Origin: Phoronis australis
Lineage: Eukaryota > Phoronida > Phoronidae
Direction: 5' to 3'
NCBI GenBank assembly: GCA_002633005.1
Contig: NMRA01000624.1
Location: 173,109 to 237,108, forward strand
Length of the DNA: 64,000 nt
This document shows, piece by piece, positions 48,982 to 60,315 of the stretch. Numbering within the stretch: the first letter of the stretch is position 1; every line of letters begins with the position of its first letter. Position numbers and translations under genes: made by a program. The notes beneath the pieces were generated by a model. That model was not told where the DNA came from, ran no database searches, and worked only from the letters and a program-made list of their open reading frames with translations.

Positions 48982-49002
48982 AATTCACACCTCCAAAAAG
49001 AA
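48982..49002 (+). CDS. Candidate 21-nt Pro/Lys linker microexon
   Basis: The acceptor TTTTTGTTCCAG is followed by 21 nt in phase 1-1 reading F-T-P-P-K-R, then a consensus donor GTAAGT. Both splice sites are strong. A decayed copy of the same acceptor (TTGTTCCAGAATTAGG) is at 10155-10170, where the exon is ruined. It would join ShKT G to the pre-CAP linker. Confidence 0.55.
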
Positions 49003-49979
49003 GTAAGTATCTCGATTCACTCTTACTTTATTACAACATAAATCTTCTATTGTTTCATTGCACGTGAATAAACAGGATTATACCTTCTAGGAATTTTTCG
49101 TCGCACTCAGCATGTCACAATTCCCATCCGACTGATACGATGAATACACAAACCACTTTTGCTGTGCGTATTTCTTTAACGTCGTTGTCTCACTAAAATC
49201 CGTCGCAAATTGACACGGTGGCACTTAGTTTTTGTACTGTATGTTTTCACCTTAATGAGTCGGCTGTTTATGACCTATCTTGCCCATTTTGAACCACTAT
49301 TATTGTTTTCATCCATCATTTCCAATTACTCCAGGGAAATCCATTTTAACCCGTTAAGTAGTGGCCCATGAGAGGACCAGCCAACCACCGACAAAGTGGA
49401 AATCAGCCGATTTGCACCAAAGTTGTCGCATAGGTAGTCTTTACGGAGATTCAGTGGTAAAAATACTTTTTAAAATACCTGTGTCCCAACGGAGATATAT
49501 GTTATAGCTATGTTGAACCAGTCTTTTCACACCCAAAATCTGTGGATTTTGAACTTTCTATTTGTTCCTCGGAGGAAAAATTAAATATTTATTTAATTTT
49601 GTTTAGTAATGCTGGTGGATATAGTGTCGTGAAAGAAAACAATGGTTTGTCACCAATAGTAATTTCAGCACACTACCCACAAGGCCGTTTCGTACCTACC
49701 GTATGTTATTTATATTACTACAGTGAGGATTATGAAACTTGCCATAAATACTGCCAAAGGAGGAGAGATTTATCATATAAAAAACTTTCACTCAACAGCC
49801 AGTCCTCGATTTTTTGCAAGAAATTGTTTTGGGACTTCTTCTTTCTGATGGCCGTGCACCTTTCAAATCATCGATGACCCCCTTGCTCCCAACGTATCAG
49901 ATACGGTGCATGGCTCTTTTTGCACAAAACATAGATTATGCTTACCCTAATGGAAGCGTTAATACTAAATTTCTCAAAT

Positions 49980-50085
49980 TGTATCAGCTACAGAATCAGA
50001 CACAGTATCAGATACAGCATCAGACACGGTATCGGATACACCATCTGATACAGTACCAGATGCAGTGTCGGATGCAGTATTAGTA
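49980..50085. repeat. Degenerate CAGATACAGTAT-type tandem repeat
   Basis: Ten or so imperfect copies of a roughly 12-bp unit such as CAGATACAGTAT, CAGACACGGTAT and CAGATGCAGTGT. The period keeps a frame open (Gln/Tyr-rich), which explains the short ORF there. Confidence 0.85.
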
Positions 50086-52257
50086 CGTATCATATACAAT
50101 GTATCTGTACTAAAAAGCTATTATGCGTACCCTAATGGAAGCGGCAAAACTTAATTGTTGTCCAATCCTTTGTATAGCTGACACCTGTTGTTGCATTCGA
50201 CAGATATTGTCTCGCATTCGACATAACCAACAGCAACCATAAGTTTGGCGTAAATGGATGGAACATTTGAACCCCTGACAAAATATCTCCGATAGATCAG
50301 CTCCGGTTACTGTAATTCTACAATTGTTGTAATCATAAATAATTTAAGGTTTTACAATTCGGCTTTCATCAAAGGCGAATCCATAAAGGATCATGTTCTC
50401 ATGTTTTTAATATGCTGCTGTCCCACATAATAGATTACGCATACCCTAATAATAACGAATTAGTAACATACTGAATTCCAAGGTATAGCGAGTCACTTAA
50501 CAACTAACATAAAATCATATGCCTAATCAGTAACTGAAATACTGAAAGAAAAATCTTACCTGCTCATACAAAAAATGCTAACGCCAACATACATGTACAT
50601 GTATTTATACAAAAGATTTCGATTAGGACTGACTACCAACTACAGTATAGCCGGATAAACTACAAGTGTACTAACTCTATTTCTGCGTAAGTTTATTTCT
50701 ATTAAATAAAAAACGTGAGAATTAGTAGGCAATAGAATTGGCTGCGTTAAACAGTAATTATATTTGTACAGCCTCCACCATGACGTTTAGTTCACATAAC
50801 CTTAGCGCAGTCCTATGTTTAGTGTTGAGGCAGAAACAAACTCGATTGAGAGGCTGCGTGTGAACTCTTCGGAGCACAGTTCCCATTGGGCGGGGCTTTT
50901 TCGAATACGACCATTTCCTCTTATCTTGTATTCGTTGCTAATTGGGATGATTCACAGGAGGCTCTTAAATTTCATATTCATCAATCTTTCTGTGCGAAAT
51001 ATTCTTGAATGCAAAAACACCTTCGTAAAGTTAACGCTGTCATTCGGGTTCTATTTTGAACGAATGACCTTTGTCTTGTTCAAAGTCTATTAACAATTGT
51101 GGACCGAGATATTTTGCCATAGCGTGATTGTCGACTATTAAGTCTACTGTAACTCAAAATATCCACTTTCGAAGACGGGATCTTCATTCCATTTACCATA
51201 TCAGTCAACACGTCCAGTAGAGGGTCAGCCTCAGGCGAAATGACCGACACACTGGGTGATTTTTCATATTGGCGCTCTCTAGATTACCGAGAGCACGAAA
51301 ATGACTTCCGATTGATTCAGGTTTGGTGGACAGGAATTCGATTACTACATAGGGGTTCATAAATATAGATACAGATGAAAAGATTCCAATGTGAGTCATA
51401 ATCATTGCTTGATGAGTTGAAGTACACTGATTCATTTTAACTTGTTTGGCACCGGCTGGGATCTCCCGCTTTATTAGCTGCAGCCACTGACTTTGTAGCG
51501 GATACATTTTTGCAGCACGTAATTTTCCAGCACTGTAATAGAGGAAAAGGGGTTATGAGCGAACTATGTACGAGGTTGAAACCTTTCGTCCGCATTACAC
51601 AAGTTATGTAGGTGGTGCTGACCATCTGTCCAACAAAGACCTGATCGCCGTCTGCCCAATCGTTGAATTTCAAAATATCGCAGTTATATCGAAAGTCAGA
51701 TATCGAATGCATAAATCATAGATCTGCTGGTGGGTTGGACTCTACCACTTCAATTTGACGTCCCAGTCTCGAAAAACCAAAGTAAACGTCCCGTTTCTGT
51801 GTACCGCTGGCGTATATCGCTTTGTTTGCGCTGTTCAGCCTACAGCTGTTTTCTTCGACTTTTACCTGCACTGCTTTTAGTCTTTCGCATTTTTCACAGG
51901 AGTGCAGAAAACCTGTCACTATTGTTCGGCGCATGCCTGTATATGTAACACAATCTAAAGAGTTGGCATTTGCTTTGCAAAAAAATAATAATACATTAGC
52001 ATTCAACTAGAGATACTTCGTCAGGAATCTGCCAGGCACTGCCAATGTTGTACTTTAAAGTGTCGCAACAAAGGGTGCTTCTTTGTCGAATTTTGCCGGC
52101 CGTCTAATGTGACGTTATTGCCCGCGTGGGTCATTAAGTAATTACGAATACATTGTGCAGTACTATTGTTGTAGCAAGTTCAAAACCCTTCATGGTGGAA
52201 CACTTCTGAAGATTTTGTCAGAAGTTAGCCAAAATTGTAAGGGATTTTAGGAGACAT

Positions 52258-52288
52258 GAAATATATATATATATATATATATATATAT
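52258..52288. repeat. (AT)n microsatellite
   Basis: About 15 AT dinucleotides without interruption. Confidence 0.95.
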
Positions 52289-52492
52289 TGCATCGCGTTT
52301 TTGTGCGCAGAAACTTTGTCTACTATCCCATTCGTCAATACACGAAGTAACTTTGGATCTTCTTGATTCTACACTATAACACAGGATATCTGCACAGCAA
52401 ACAGTATCTCTAAATAATTTGGGCTAATCGGGGGGCATTAAGCGGATGATTTTATTGTGTGTATGCTCCATTTTGTCTTTTTTCAAATACAG

Positions 52493-52609
52493 CTGCAGTA
52501 CCTCTTCCTCAGAGACCGGCTGGCGATTGCAAGGACAAATTCAAATACCACTTTTCCGGCAAACATTCAGCTTGCTTTGCAAGATCTTCGAAACACAAAG
52601 CCATCACAG
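52493..52609 (+). CDS. Pre-CAP linker exon with two cysteines
   Basis: A 117-nt exon, phase 1-1, between acceptor TTTTCAAATACAG and donor GTAAAT. It reads AVPLPQRPAGDCKDKFKY, then HFSGKHSACFAR and a basic end (SSKHKAIT). It begins with a Pro-rich stretch like the linker microexons and supplies two cysteines just before the CAP domain. It is not a complete ShKT module. Its phase fits both ShKT exon G or the microexon upstream and the first CAP exon downstream. Recognised by context and splice phase, not by a known domain. Confidence 0.6.
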
Positions 52610-52739
52610 GTAAATTTTGAACTGAGAATAGTCTGTTGGTCACTTTCACAATGGCTTAAGTGCCGTATTCATCCACACTGCACTGTGTTGGACACCTGTT
52701 CCATTCCACCTAAACCTAATATTAATGCCATGACCCAAA

Positions 52740-53030
52740 CTGCTGGACATTTTTCATCCTTTGTTAATGGTGTTTGTCAAATTGGTCAACCTTTGTTATC
52801 CTAAGCTAATGACGTTTCATCAAACTGATCGACATTTATCACCATAAGCTTTGACGTTTTGCTAAATTGGTCGACGTTTGTCATCCTAAGCTAATGACTT
52901 TTCGTCAAACTGATCAACGTTTGTCAACCTAGGCTAATTGCTTTTCGTCAATTGATAGATATTGGTCATGCTATGCTAATGACATTTCGCCAACTTGATC
53001 GACCTTTTTCATCATATGCTAATGTTTTTT
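52740..53030. repeat. Minisatellite, unit about 43 bp
   Basis: About six imperfect copies built around TCATCCTAAGCTAATGAC then TTTCGTCAAACTGATCGAC, in the intron between the linker exon and the first CAP exon. Confidence 0.85.
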
Positions 53031-53837
53031 CGTTGCTTGATAGCAAGCTGCAAAGTCAGTGGACCAGTATTTTCCTTTTTAGAACTGCGAGTTAGCGATC
53101 CTAGATATACTGTATATATATACATGTACATGTATATACAAGAACACCGAGTACCAAATGGAAATTTTCGTTGATTTTATACAAGCAGAACGTTCACCGG
53201 TGTTCAATAGGTCTCATCCACTTTAAAACAGTCACAAGCCTGCTTCCTCCGCTGCTCGAACTGTAGACTAAACATATAAGCTCGCCCCCTTTTCATGAAA
53301 TACCTATTAGCTTCGTCACCCACCACATGCTGTTTGCAATAAACCCTGGTCATGCAACTTCTACGGGAAGACAGAAACATTTCCACCCATTCGCTGCACT
53401 TTCCTGCAATAGCTCTTCATTCTCAAGTAGTTTCCTCTCGTAATCATCCTGCACCTTAAGTCTCCCACTGAACAGTTAACTCAATTAGGATCAGTACCTA
53501 CTTGCTTTCTTACAACACTATGTCTTGTCTCAACTGGGTGACAGTTACAACAACATGGGCGGCGCAGCACTGAGAAAATAGGGGCTAAAGCAACCCCCCA
53601 TCCCCGTATGGTACGTCCCCCATGGACAATGAGTGAGGAACAAGATGAATTCCATTTATTACAAGACGTTGTCTTAATCAAACATTTTTTGACATAGTGG
53701 CACAAGTTCATTTGCCAATGGTATGTTTACATTTGCTGTACTTGATGTTTAGCTGTGTAAATGTAGAAACAGTTCCTGGAGTTTTGACACTCTTTGCTAA
53801 AAAAGTTCTTTTTCATGTTTTTTTTTTCATTTCTCAG

Positions 53838-53926
53838 GAGTCAGCGATAAAAACAAGAAACTTATAGTATCTCTGCACAACAAAGTACGTTCCGAAGTGT
53901 CCGATGCCAAATTCATGCTGAAAATG
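53838..53926 (+). CDS. CAP domain exon 1
   Basis: An 89-nt exon entering in phase 1 and leaving in phase 0, with acceptor TTTCTCAG and donor GTGAGA. It reads VSDKNKKLIVSLHNKVRSEV, the opening helix of a CAP domain (family pattern: Leu-x-x-His-Asn-x-x-Arg), and ends FMLKM. CAP (SCP/TAPS, CRISP, PR-1) domains are secreted alpha-beta-alpha folds with lipid- or metal-binding roles in many animals and occur in some venoms. The entry phase matches the upstream linker and ShKT exons. Confidence 0.85.
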
Positions 53927-54402
53927 GTGAGAAGAACCGGTAGAAAATTTGAAACCTGTGCGCTTGTGCTTTGAAGCAATTGCATGCACGCATAAAATAC
54001 ACATGTACACTGTACGTCTACATGTACACTGACGTCACTGTTTCACGGTATATTTATATTTGCCTTTAAACTTCACTTGAAATCTAAATTATGAGTAATA
54101 TATTCATTGTTACGGTTTCAATGTTAATTTTACATGTATGGAGCACTGAATGTACTAAATTGGTAGTCCAAGCTGAAGTCATGAGAGCTCTAAAGTGCCT
54201 TCTCCTTACCCTAAAACTGGATGTTATGTCAAAGTATCAAAGAGCAATCGCTCTACTTAATCGCAAGAATGTGTCTATTCTAAAGCAATTGCTTAAAAAA
54301 AACTATTCTTGTGTGCCCAGTTGTATTATATATAATTTAATCGCGAAAACTCAGGGAGGTCACTTTAAATGTACCGTAATAAGCTTGTGTACTTCTATAT
54401 AG

Positions 54403-54487
54403 AGATGGGACGATGAAGTAGCTATGGTGGCACAACGATGGGCGGAAGTATGTAAATTTGCTCATGACAGCGATCGGTCGATACCAG
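54403..54487 (+). CDS. CAP domain exon 2
   Basis: An 85-nt exon entering in phase 0 and leaving in phase 1, with acceptor CTTCTATATAG and donor GTAAAT. It reads RWDDEVAMVAQRWAEVC then KFAHDSDRSIP. This is the CAP segment with the Trp-Asp-Asp-Glu-x-Ala and Ala-Gln-x-Trp-Ala-x-x-Cys motifs, and the first cavity His in FAHD. Its phase fits exon 1 exactly. The acceptor has a weak pyrimidine tract. Confidence 0.88.
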
Positions 54488-55188
54488 GTAAATCTTTATT
54501 CAACAAAATAATTAGAAAGTTAAATATAGTTTGCCCAGAAAGCGATTCATGTATACATGCATCTATTAGGTAGATTCATTGTGTCCAGGTAGTGTGTTCA
54601 CCGGTACGATTGAATGCTTGAAACTTAATTCCACATACTGCGCTACGTTTACTTTCATTGTTTTGCTTATGTTTCGTGATTCTCTGGCATTGTTCTTTGA
54701 CACGGCAGATTGGATTGAGCTATAACACTGGCCGAGATGGCGTTCATTGACTACTTGTTTGAAGGGGAAGTCCCAGAGGTCCAACATTGGGCTTTTTACG
54801 TTTGATTGAATAATTATACGGTCGATTAATTTTGAAGCTTTTGGACGGGCTGCACGCGATTTCCAAACAGCGCGTTTAAGAACCGTACCTTCAACTGTCA
54901 AAATACGAACATATCTGGTTATAAATAAGGCGATTTCCGTTAACGTGCTGTGTAGGTTTCACGCAAATGGCTTTGGATTTTGTTTTAAAAGAAAATACGA
55001 TTTTTTACATGACGCTAGATTGGAAGTCCCGGATGTTGATGGATGACTGCTAGGAGTTACCCAATTTCTGTCTTGATAAATGAGTTGCGCCTACAGTATA
55101 CAGTGGCTCAGTAAACATGTGGGATGTCAAATTTATCCACAAAGACGTTTTCATACATAACGCATTGTTGGGACTTTTTATGTTTTAG

Positions 55189-55331
55189 GTCGCTTCTATG
55201 TTGGCCAAAACATTGCATATTACTCGGTGCGTAGTACCAATTGGCCATTTATAATAAAACTCTGGGCAGACGAGAAACAGTATTATACGCACGGCGATAA
55301 GTGGAATGAAACATTTGGACATTACACACAG
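55189..55331 (+). CDS. CAP domain exon 3
   Basis: A 143-nt exon entering in phase 1 and leaving in phase 0, with acceptor TTATGTTTTAG and donor GTCAGT. It reads RFYVGQNIAYYS, then NWPFIIKLWADEKQYY, then the end FGHYTQ. VGQNIA corresponds to the family's Gly-Glu-Asn-(Ile/Leu) motif, but the Glu of the CAP cavity tetrad is Gln here. The second Glu (WADE) and second His (GHYTQ) are kept. The exon ends in the middle of the CAP1 signature, a common splice position as far as I recall. Confidence 0.88.
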
Positions 55332-57610
55332 GTCAGTCTATTGAACATCCACCGTGCACCTTCCCTACGCTAAACGTCCAATTAAATACATGTACATGTA
55401 ACACACACGCATAACAGCAGTTGGAAAACGCATCTTGCATTTGCTGTTCTTTTGTCTTGCACCACATACATGTATGTACATGTAGTTGCAGCTAAACCCC
55501 ACGCGGCGTCTGATTAACGACGGTTCGCTTTCGCACAGGACCCTTTCGTATTAGTAAAAGTCTATGGTTTAGCCACCGGTCTGTTTATGGTATCGGAATA
55601 GTAAGCTAAAAAGTAAGCGCCGCTGATCCCTACAAGTTTCATTTCCTTAAGACTTGTTATATCAGATACTCTAGTGGGGTGATATAAAAAGGTTGGTAAA
55701 GCAACGACACATCAATTACAACTATGGAGGACTGCGGTTTCAAAATTAAGACAAGTTCAAATCCAACCTGTACTAAATTAAACCAATTTAAACGTTAATA
55801 TGCTGTTTTGTCCGGTAATTAGACTCAAACGTATAAGGGTGGTCTCGGATTAACGTGCGACACTCGAATACCCCTGTCTTTGCCCACAACGTGGTAATAT
55901 CCGTAGAGCACTCCGCTCGTGTTCGCACAATTGAGCTCCACGAGTTCTTTATCTTTGTCGTATTCTTTACGAGTTTTTTCTCGGTTACGTTACTCTATTC
56001 GTCCTTTCAATGCCAACGAAGTATCACTGATGTGCTCAGAAATGACACTCTGGCCGGAGAAAGTTGAATAAACTTAGATACCGTGGACGGGTTAATTTCT
56101 TTGCTTTCCCGTCTTCAATTAACGAAAAGCAAATGCGGAGCAAATTCATCGGGCTCATTTGGAATCGAAATAATCCGCTTCCTTGAAAACTCTTTCCATT
56201 TTCCGGTACTTTTAAAAATGTTGAAATCGAAAATATTCCCGCTGCAATAAATTTCGACGGTTTCCGACATAACCTCAATGTAAAAATGTGCCTGACGTTT
56301 AAAACGAGGCGGTTGATTACTCCCCCCCCCCGGGCAAAAGAGACTTCTATTGCTGTGGAAGCCGGGTTGTCCCTATTACAATAATATGGAATCGTGTTAT
56401 TAATTTCGAGGAAGATAGACACATCTAGTACTCTCAAGTTTAGATTAAATATCCACGATTGTTGTGAATGTAAATTATTTACAATTATGTGAAATGATAT
56501 TATCAGGAAAACTGCATTTCACATGAAACATATTTTGAGCTACGGAAAATTTTCATTTGCATATGAACACTGTGGTCTCTTTTTAGTCCTCTTGAAATGC
56601 GTGCACACATGTAGTTGGAATAGTTAAATTACCACTTTCTTCTAAATGTCACCGTATCTAGAATTTTTACTGAAAATTTGTACCAAAAGGCACCAAAGAT
56701 CCAATTAATTCATAGAATTTCATAGTTTTGGATAAATGCCTTACTAAACTCATCACAGCAACTCTACAGGGTTTATATTATAAAACTTCCGTTGCCTTGA
56801 TAGTGTACAAATCTTTCGTGAAACATTGAAAATATTCGTCTGCTGGTTTAATTTGATGTTACTATTATATTCTTTTCATTTCGCATTTTGCAACATTATT
56901 GTTTTTAGAAATAAAAAATATATTTAAAACCTATCGAGTATGCAAAATGATAAGTATATATGATTTAAATTATTTATGGTTTGCTTCTGCTATTATCAAT
57001 CAAATCAAGAAATGATGAAGGGTTTCCTTATCATGTGACTCTTATGCAATTCAGTTGAAAAACGGTGGAGTTGTGAAAAGTTTTAGTAATAGTTTTAACT
57101 ATAAAAAATCCAAAAGAATAGCCAAAACCGAGCACTCGATTGCATACAAATGTCACGCATGCGTTTGGGCAACCTCTACAGCGTGAGATCGAAGCTGGTA
57201 TTCCAGAGCTGGAGTTCTGTGCTATTGCATTACCAAGATTCAAACACTTACTAAAACAATTCGTCAACGGGTAACATGAACAGAAGATTAACACAGAAAA
57301 TTGACTTTTTATCGCCTTCTGTAGGGTATTACTTTTTGCGAGGAATTCATTTTCAGACACCTTGAAATTTAAAAAATCGTAAATTGTGGTACACGGTATA
57401 CCAGTTTATTTTAGTCAGTGTTAAGCTGTAGCAATCGTGGCAATCCCTCTACTCCGCACAACATGGATTACATTATAGACTATATTTCTTGGTAAGAGGG
57501 CCTGTTGACGATAGCAGGATCTACAGTACTACAACCTTATTGACGTCAGCTAAGAGGTGCCCTGAAACGGACTCAATTTGTATTAGCACTCGAAGATTTT
57601 TACATTGCAG

Positions 57611-57699
57611 ATGGTGACTGCTGGGACCTATTTGATAGGATGTGGCGAAGCCATCTGCGAAGGCATTGGCCATTACTATGTGTGTAACTATGCACCCGG
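57611..57699 (+). CDS. CAP domain exon 4
   Basis: An 89-nt exon entering in phase 0 and leaving in phase 2, with acceptor TTTTTACATTGCAG and donor GTAAGT. It reads MVTAGTYLIGCGEAICE then HYYVCNYAP. Together with exon 3 this completes the CAP1 signature, although the usual Trp after Met-Val is Thr. It also contains the CAP2 signature (YYVCNYAPG). Two cysteines are positioned as in the family (GCG and VCNY). Confidence 0.9.
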
Positions 57700-58504
57700 G
57701 TAAGTCACTTCGTTTCTACCGAATTATAGGCACATGTTTGTTACTCAGAAGAGCAGCTTCAGTGTTACAGTTCAAAGAAGTTATTGTAAGAAGGCACTAA
57801 TCACGATTTGCTATGATTGACAGCGCTCATTAAAAATGACAAGGACCTCTCCCTTTCTTCAAATGGAAACTAGGACTTGAACTTCACAAGGCAGCCAACG
57901 GTTGCCAGGTTGGGACAAAGACAACCTTTTAGAAAATGACACATTAAAAGCTTGACTCTGACTTTTTGATTAAACAATGGCGGGGGTAACAAGTTTTGGG
58001 TGCACTACACCTTCAGAGACTTTATGTAAAGAATCCAGCAAATACGTGGGTAAAATTGGAATAGAATTGTTAAACTGCCAAAACCATCATGTGAACAAAT
58101 AGTTACCAGTTATTAACCGCTGTTGGCAAAGGCAGGCAATGTCCCTTGCCGTTAACTCCGATGGCATCGAACTTGAGTGTTCCAGTGTCTTTAAATCGAC
58201 ATGACTCTTTACTTCATAGTTAACCTACGCTCTTCACTTTGAATCAAGACCGAATTAAGAGTTCCCAATGAAACTTCGGCAACACCGAAGCTTCGGAGCC
58301 AGTGGGAAAGTCCTTATTTTTACGGCTTCCGTTGGAGAAGAATATACTGTCAAATGTGTAGCTTGTTGGCGTAAATTGGCAAATACCATGTCAAGATGGT
58401 GAGGATGTGACACACTGTTTGCGGGAGTGTGTATGAATTTGCGTTGTAAGACCAAAATTCATTTGTTTTGATACAATGTAAGTAGTCGTGCTTGTCGATT
58501 GTAG

Positions 58505-58584
58505 AGGAATGTCTAGATATCCTTACCCTAAAGGAATTCTGGGAACTGCTTGCCCGGCCTTCATCGACAACAACAACCTATGCG
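58505..58584 (+). CDS. CAP domain exon 5
   Basis: An 80-nt exon entering in phase 2 and leaving in phase 1, with acceptor GTCGATTGTAG and donor GTAAGG. It reads GMSRYPYPKGILGTACPAF and ends DNNNLC. It completes the C-terminal strand of the CAP fold (family pattern: Pro-Gly-Gly/Asn, then Tyr, Gly and Cys). The frame requires a further exon beginning in phase 1, which I did not find with confidence; another ShKT or a short tail could follow outside or late in this window. Confidence 0.8.
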
Positions 58585-60313
58585 GTAAGGATTGGATTAA
58601 GCATAGATTGCCAATGAGAACGGTTTCACTGTTTTTTATGCGTCCACATCTCTGTGTTACTACCGGCGTCCGGCCTCCGCAGCTATATCTGCAGCTAAGC
58701 CACTCACAGGATCTTGATGAGATTCACCAGATGTGTACCTAAGAAGCTGTCGACGAATGATAAGCCATAGTCCCAGCTCTCCTATCTTTAACCTCCGTGG
58801 CTACTTTCTGGGGGCAACGGGAGCTTTGCATTAAACACCTCTGCAAATGTTAAAAAATTCCCAAGAATACACTTGTACGTTTAGTAAGAACTTTAATTTA
58901 AAAATTGGAAAAAAATAGCTTCATCCACCAAATGTCAGTGCAAAATTATCAGAACAGACATTCAAATGCCACGAAAATATTGTGTCCGTACCCTTCCCAA
59001 GTAGTCTGCTTGATGGAAGCATTCATCAGCGGACTTCCAGCTGATGTTATCCTGTTGGCTTGGCTTACGTCTTTACAGCTACTACATGTCTATATTGGAT
59101 AATATTAATTATTGGATGGGTGTGCAAGTAACAGACATTTACAAAGGTACACTCTTTCACAGTGCTACAAAAGATAGCACTGTGGAATATTGTTTATCAT
59201 GTGAAATCAACGTCATAACATTCTGGAAAACTCTTTCAGTTTGCTTTTACAAAGTTTAGCGACCACCTTCGACTTAATTAGTTGCAATTTATTAAAACGG
59301 GCAGTGATCGAAATAAGCAAAATCATGGGAACCCCAATACCGTGGCTAAGCCCAAACAATACAGTGCACGGAAGGCATTTGCAAGTTGGCGATATAATCG
59401 ATAAACTTCCGACCAAGCATGCGCATTGAACCCCACAACGGAATTCCGCGTGTCGTTCATCATATCTCCACTGGGCAATTTTCAGTATAGGGGCGCTGTG
59501 TCAGAGGGTATTACCACGGGCCAAAGCTCATAAACCAGCAGGCAGCAACTGGGAATAAGGAGAGCCAAGTCAAGTGGCCAGCGTGTCATCAAACTGATAC
59601 AATACATGTATTCCTGAATGATTTTGTGTTTCGCAAGCAGCAGTTTTGGGAAAGCTAGGACTCTGCTGAAACTATGAATTACTGAATGAGTGTGCGACTT
59701 CAATCGATTGGCAAGATGTCTGCCCCTTGTTGCATTCGTATCTCATATTCTGCTCAAATTTCTGAGCTAGACATTTCACATATTACTTTGCTTGCGTTCA
59801 CTGATGCTATGACCTACATGTATGCTAGGGCCTAGCCGAAATGTAGCGAAAGTCACGTGTTCTCATTCGAAATACACGGCAATATCACACGTAATCTCGC
59901 AAAGTCTTGCTTTTAGCGAGGTTCTAGCGTCACTGAAGGGATGCTGGTCCAACTAAAGCTGCTGCACACAAACGTATCAACACTGAAAGCAAGTGAAGTA
60001 TCGTTGCTAGCATGCCCCCCATTTCATGAAGTGGGTAAAAAGGTCCACCTCACAGAAAAAACTCCGAAAAGTAGAAAACGATATAAAAGTCCAATAAAAC
60101 GGCAAGAACTGCCAAAACTCAGCCAACGCACAATTTGTGGCTCTGAACGTACCACATGAATGTTAATAAATGTCCATATCCTCATAAACTCGAACCCCCT
60201 CTCCCAATTTTGGCTGGGTGCGCGCATGCTTCTATCACAAACACTGTTACAGACACGGATGTAACAAAAAATAAAAGAGTTCTTAAAAAAAAGAAAAAAA
60301 ACAAGTTGATAAA
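58585..60313. other. No supported gene after CAP exon 5
   Basis: Open frames at 58905, 59241 and 59941 carry no recognised domain. The last is Lys/Arg-rich near its end (TPKSRKRYKSPIKRQ) and could be a relic. A final exon of the CAP gene was looked for but not found convincingly. Confidence 0.45.
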
Positions 60314-60315
60314 TA

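Larger units (their letters stand above)
49003..52492. other. Long intron; no supported exon
   Basis: Includes an open frame at 49542-49877 and minus-strand frames at 51205-52006. None has a recognised domain; they may be remnants of mobile elements. A Gln-codon-rich repeat lies at 49980-50085 and an (AT)n tract at 52258-52288. Confidence 0.45.
9351..58584 (+). other. Modular ShKT-CAP gene or gene series
   Basis: All seven ShKT exons, the linker microexons and the pre-CAP exon are phase 1-1. The first CAP exon enters in phase 1, so any subset could be spliced together in frame. The order along the plus strand is ShKT A, B, C, D, E, F, G, linker, CAP. A single transcript would give a secreted multi-ShKT protein with a C-terminal CAP domain. 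Alternatively the array holds several genes: exon A might end at 14836-14981. No signal-peptide exon, promoter or polyadenylation site was assigned. Function is inferred only from domains: an extracellular cysteine-rich protein, perhaps of matrix, mucus, immune or venom type. Confidence 0.55.

Noticed and set aside
49542-50083. Two overlapping frames of about 100 codons
   Set aside because: No recognised domain; the second is driven by the CAGATACAGTAT-type tandem repeat.
51205-52006. Three overlapping minus-strand frames, possibly a gene on the opposite strand
   Set aside because: No motif recognised, frames are broken and splice sites do not connect them; left as unexplained intron sequence.
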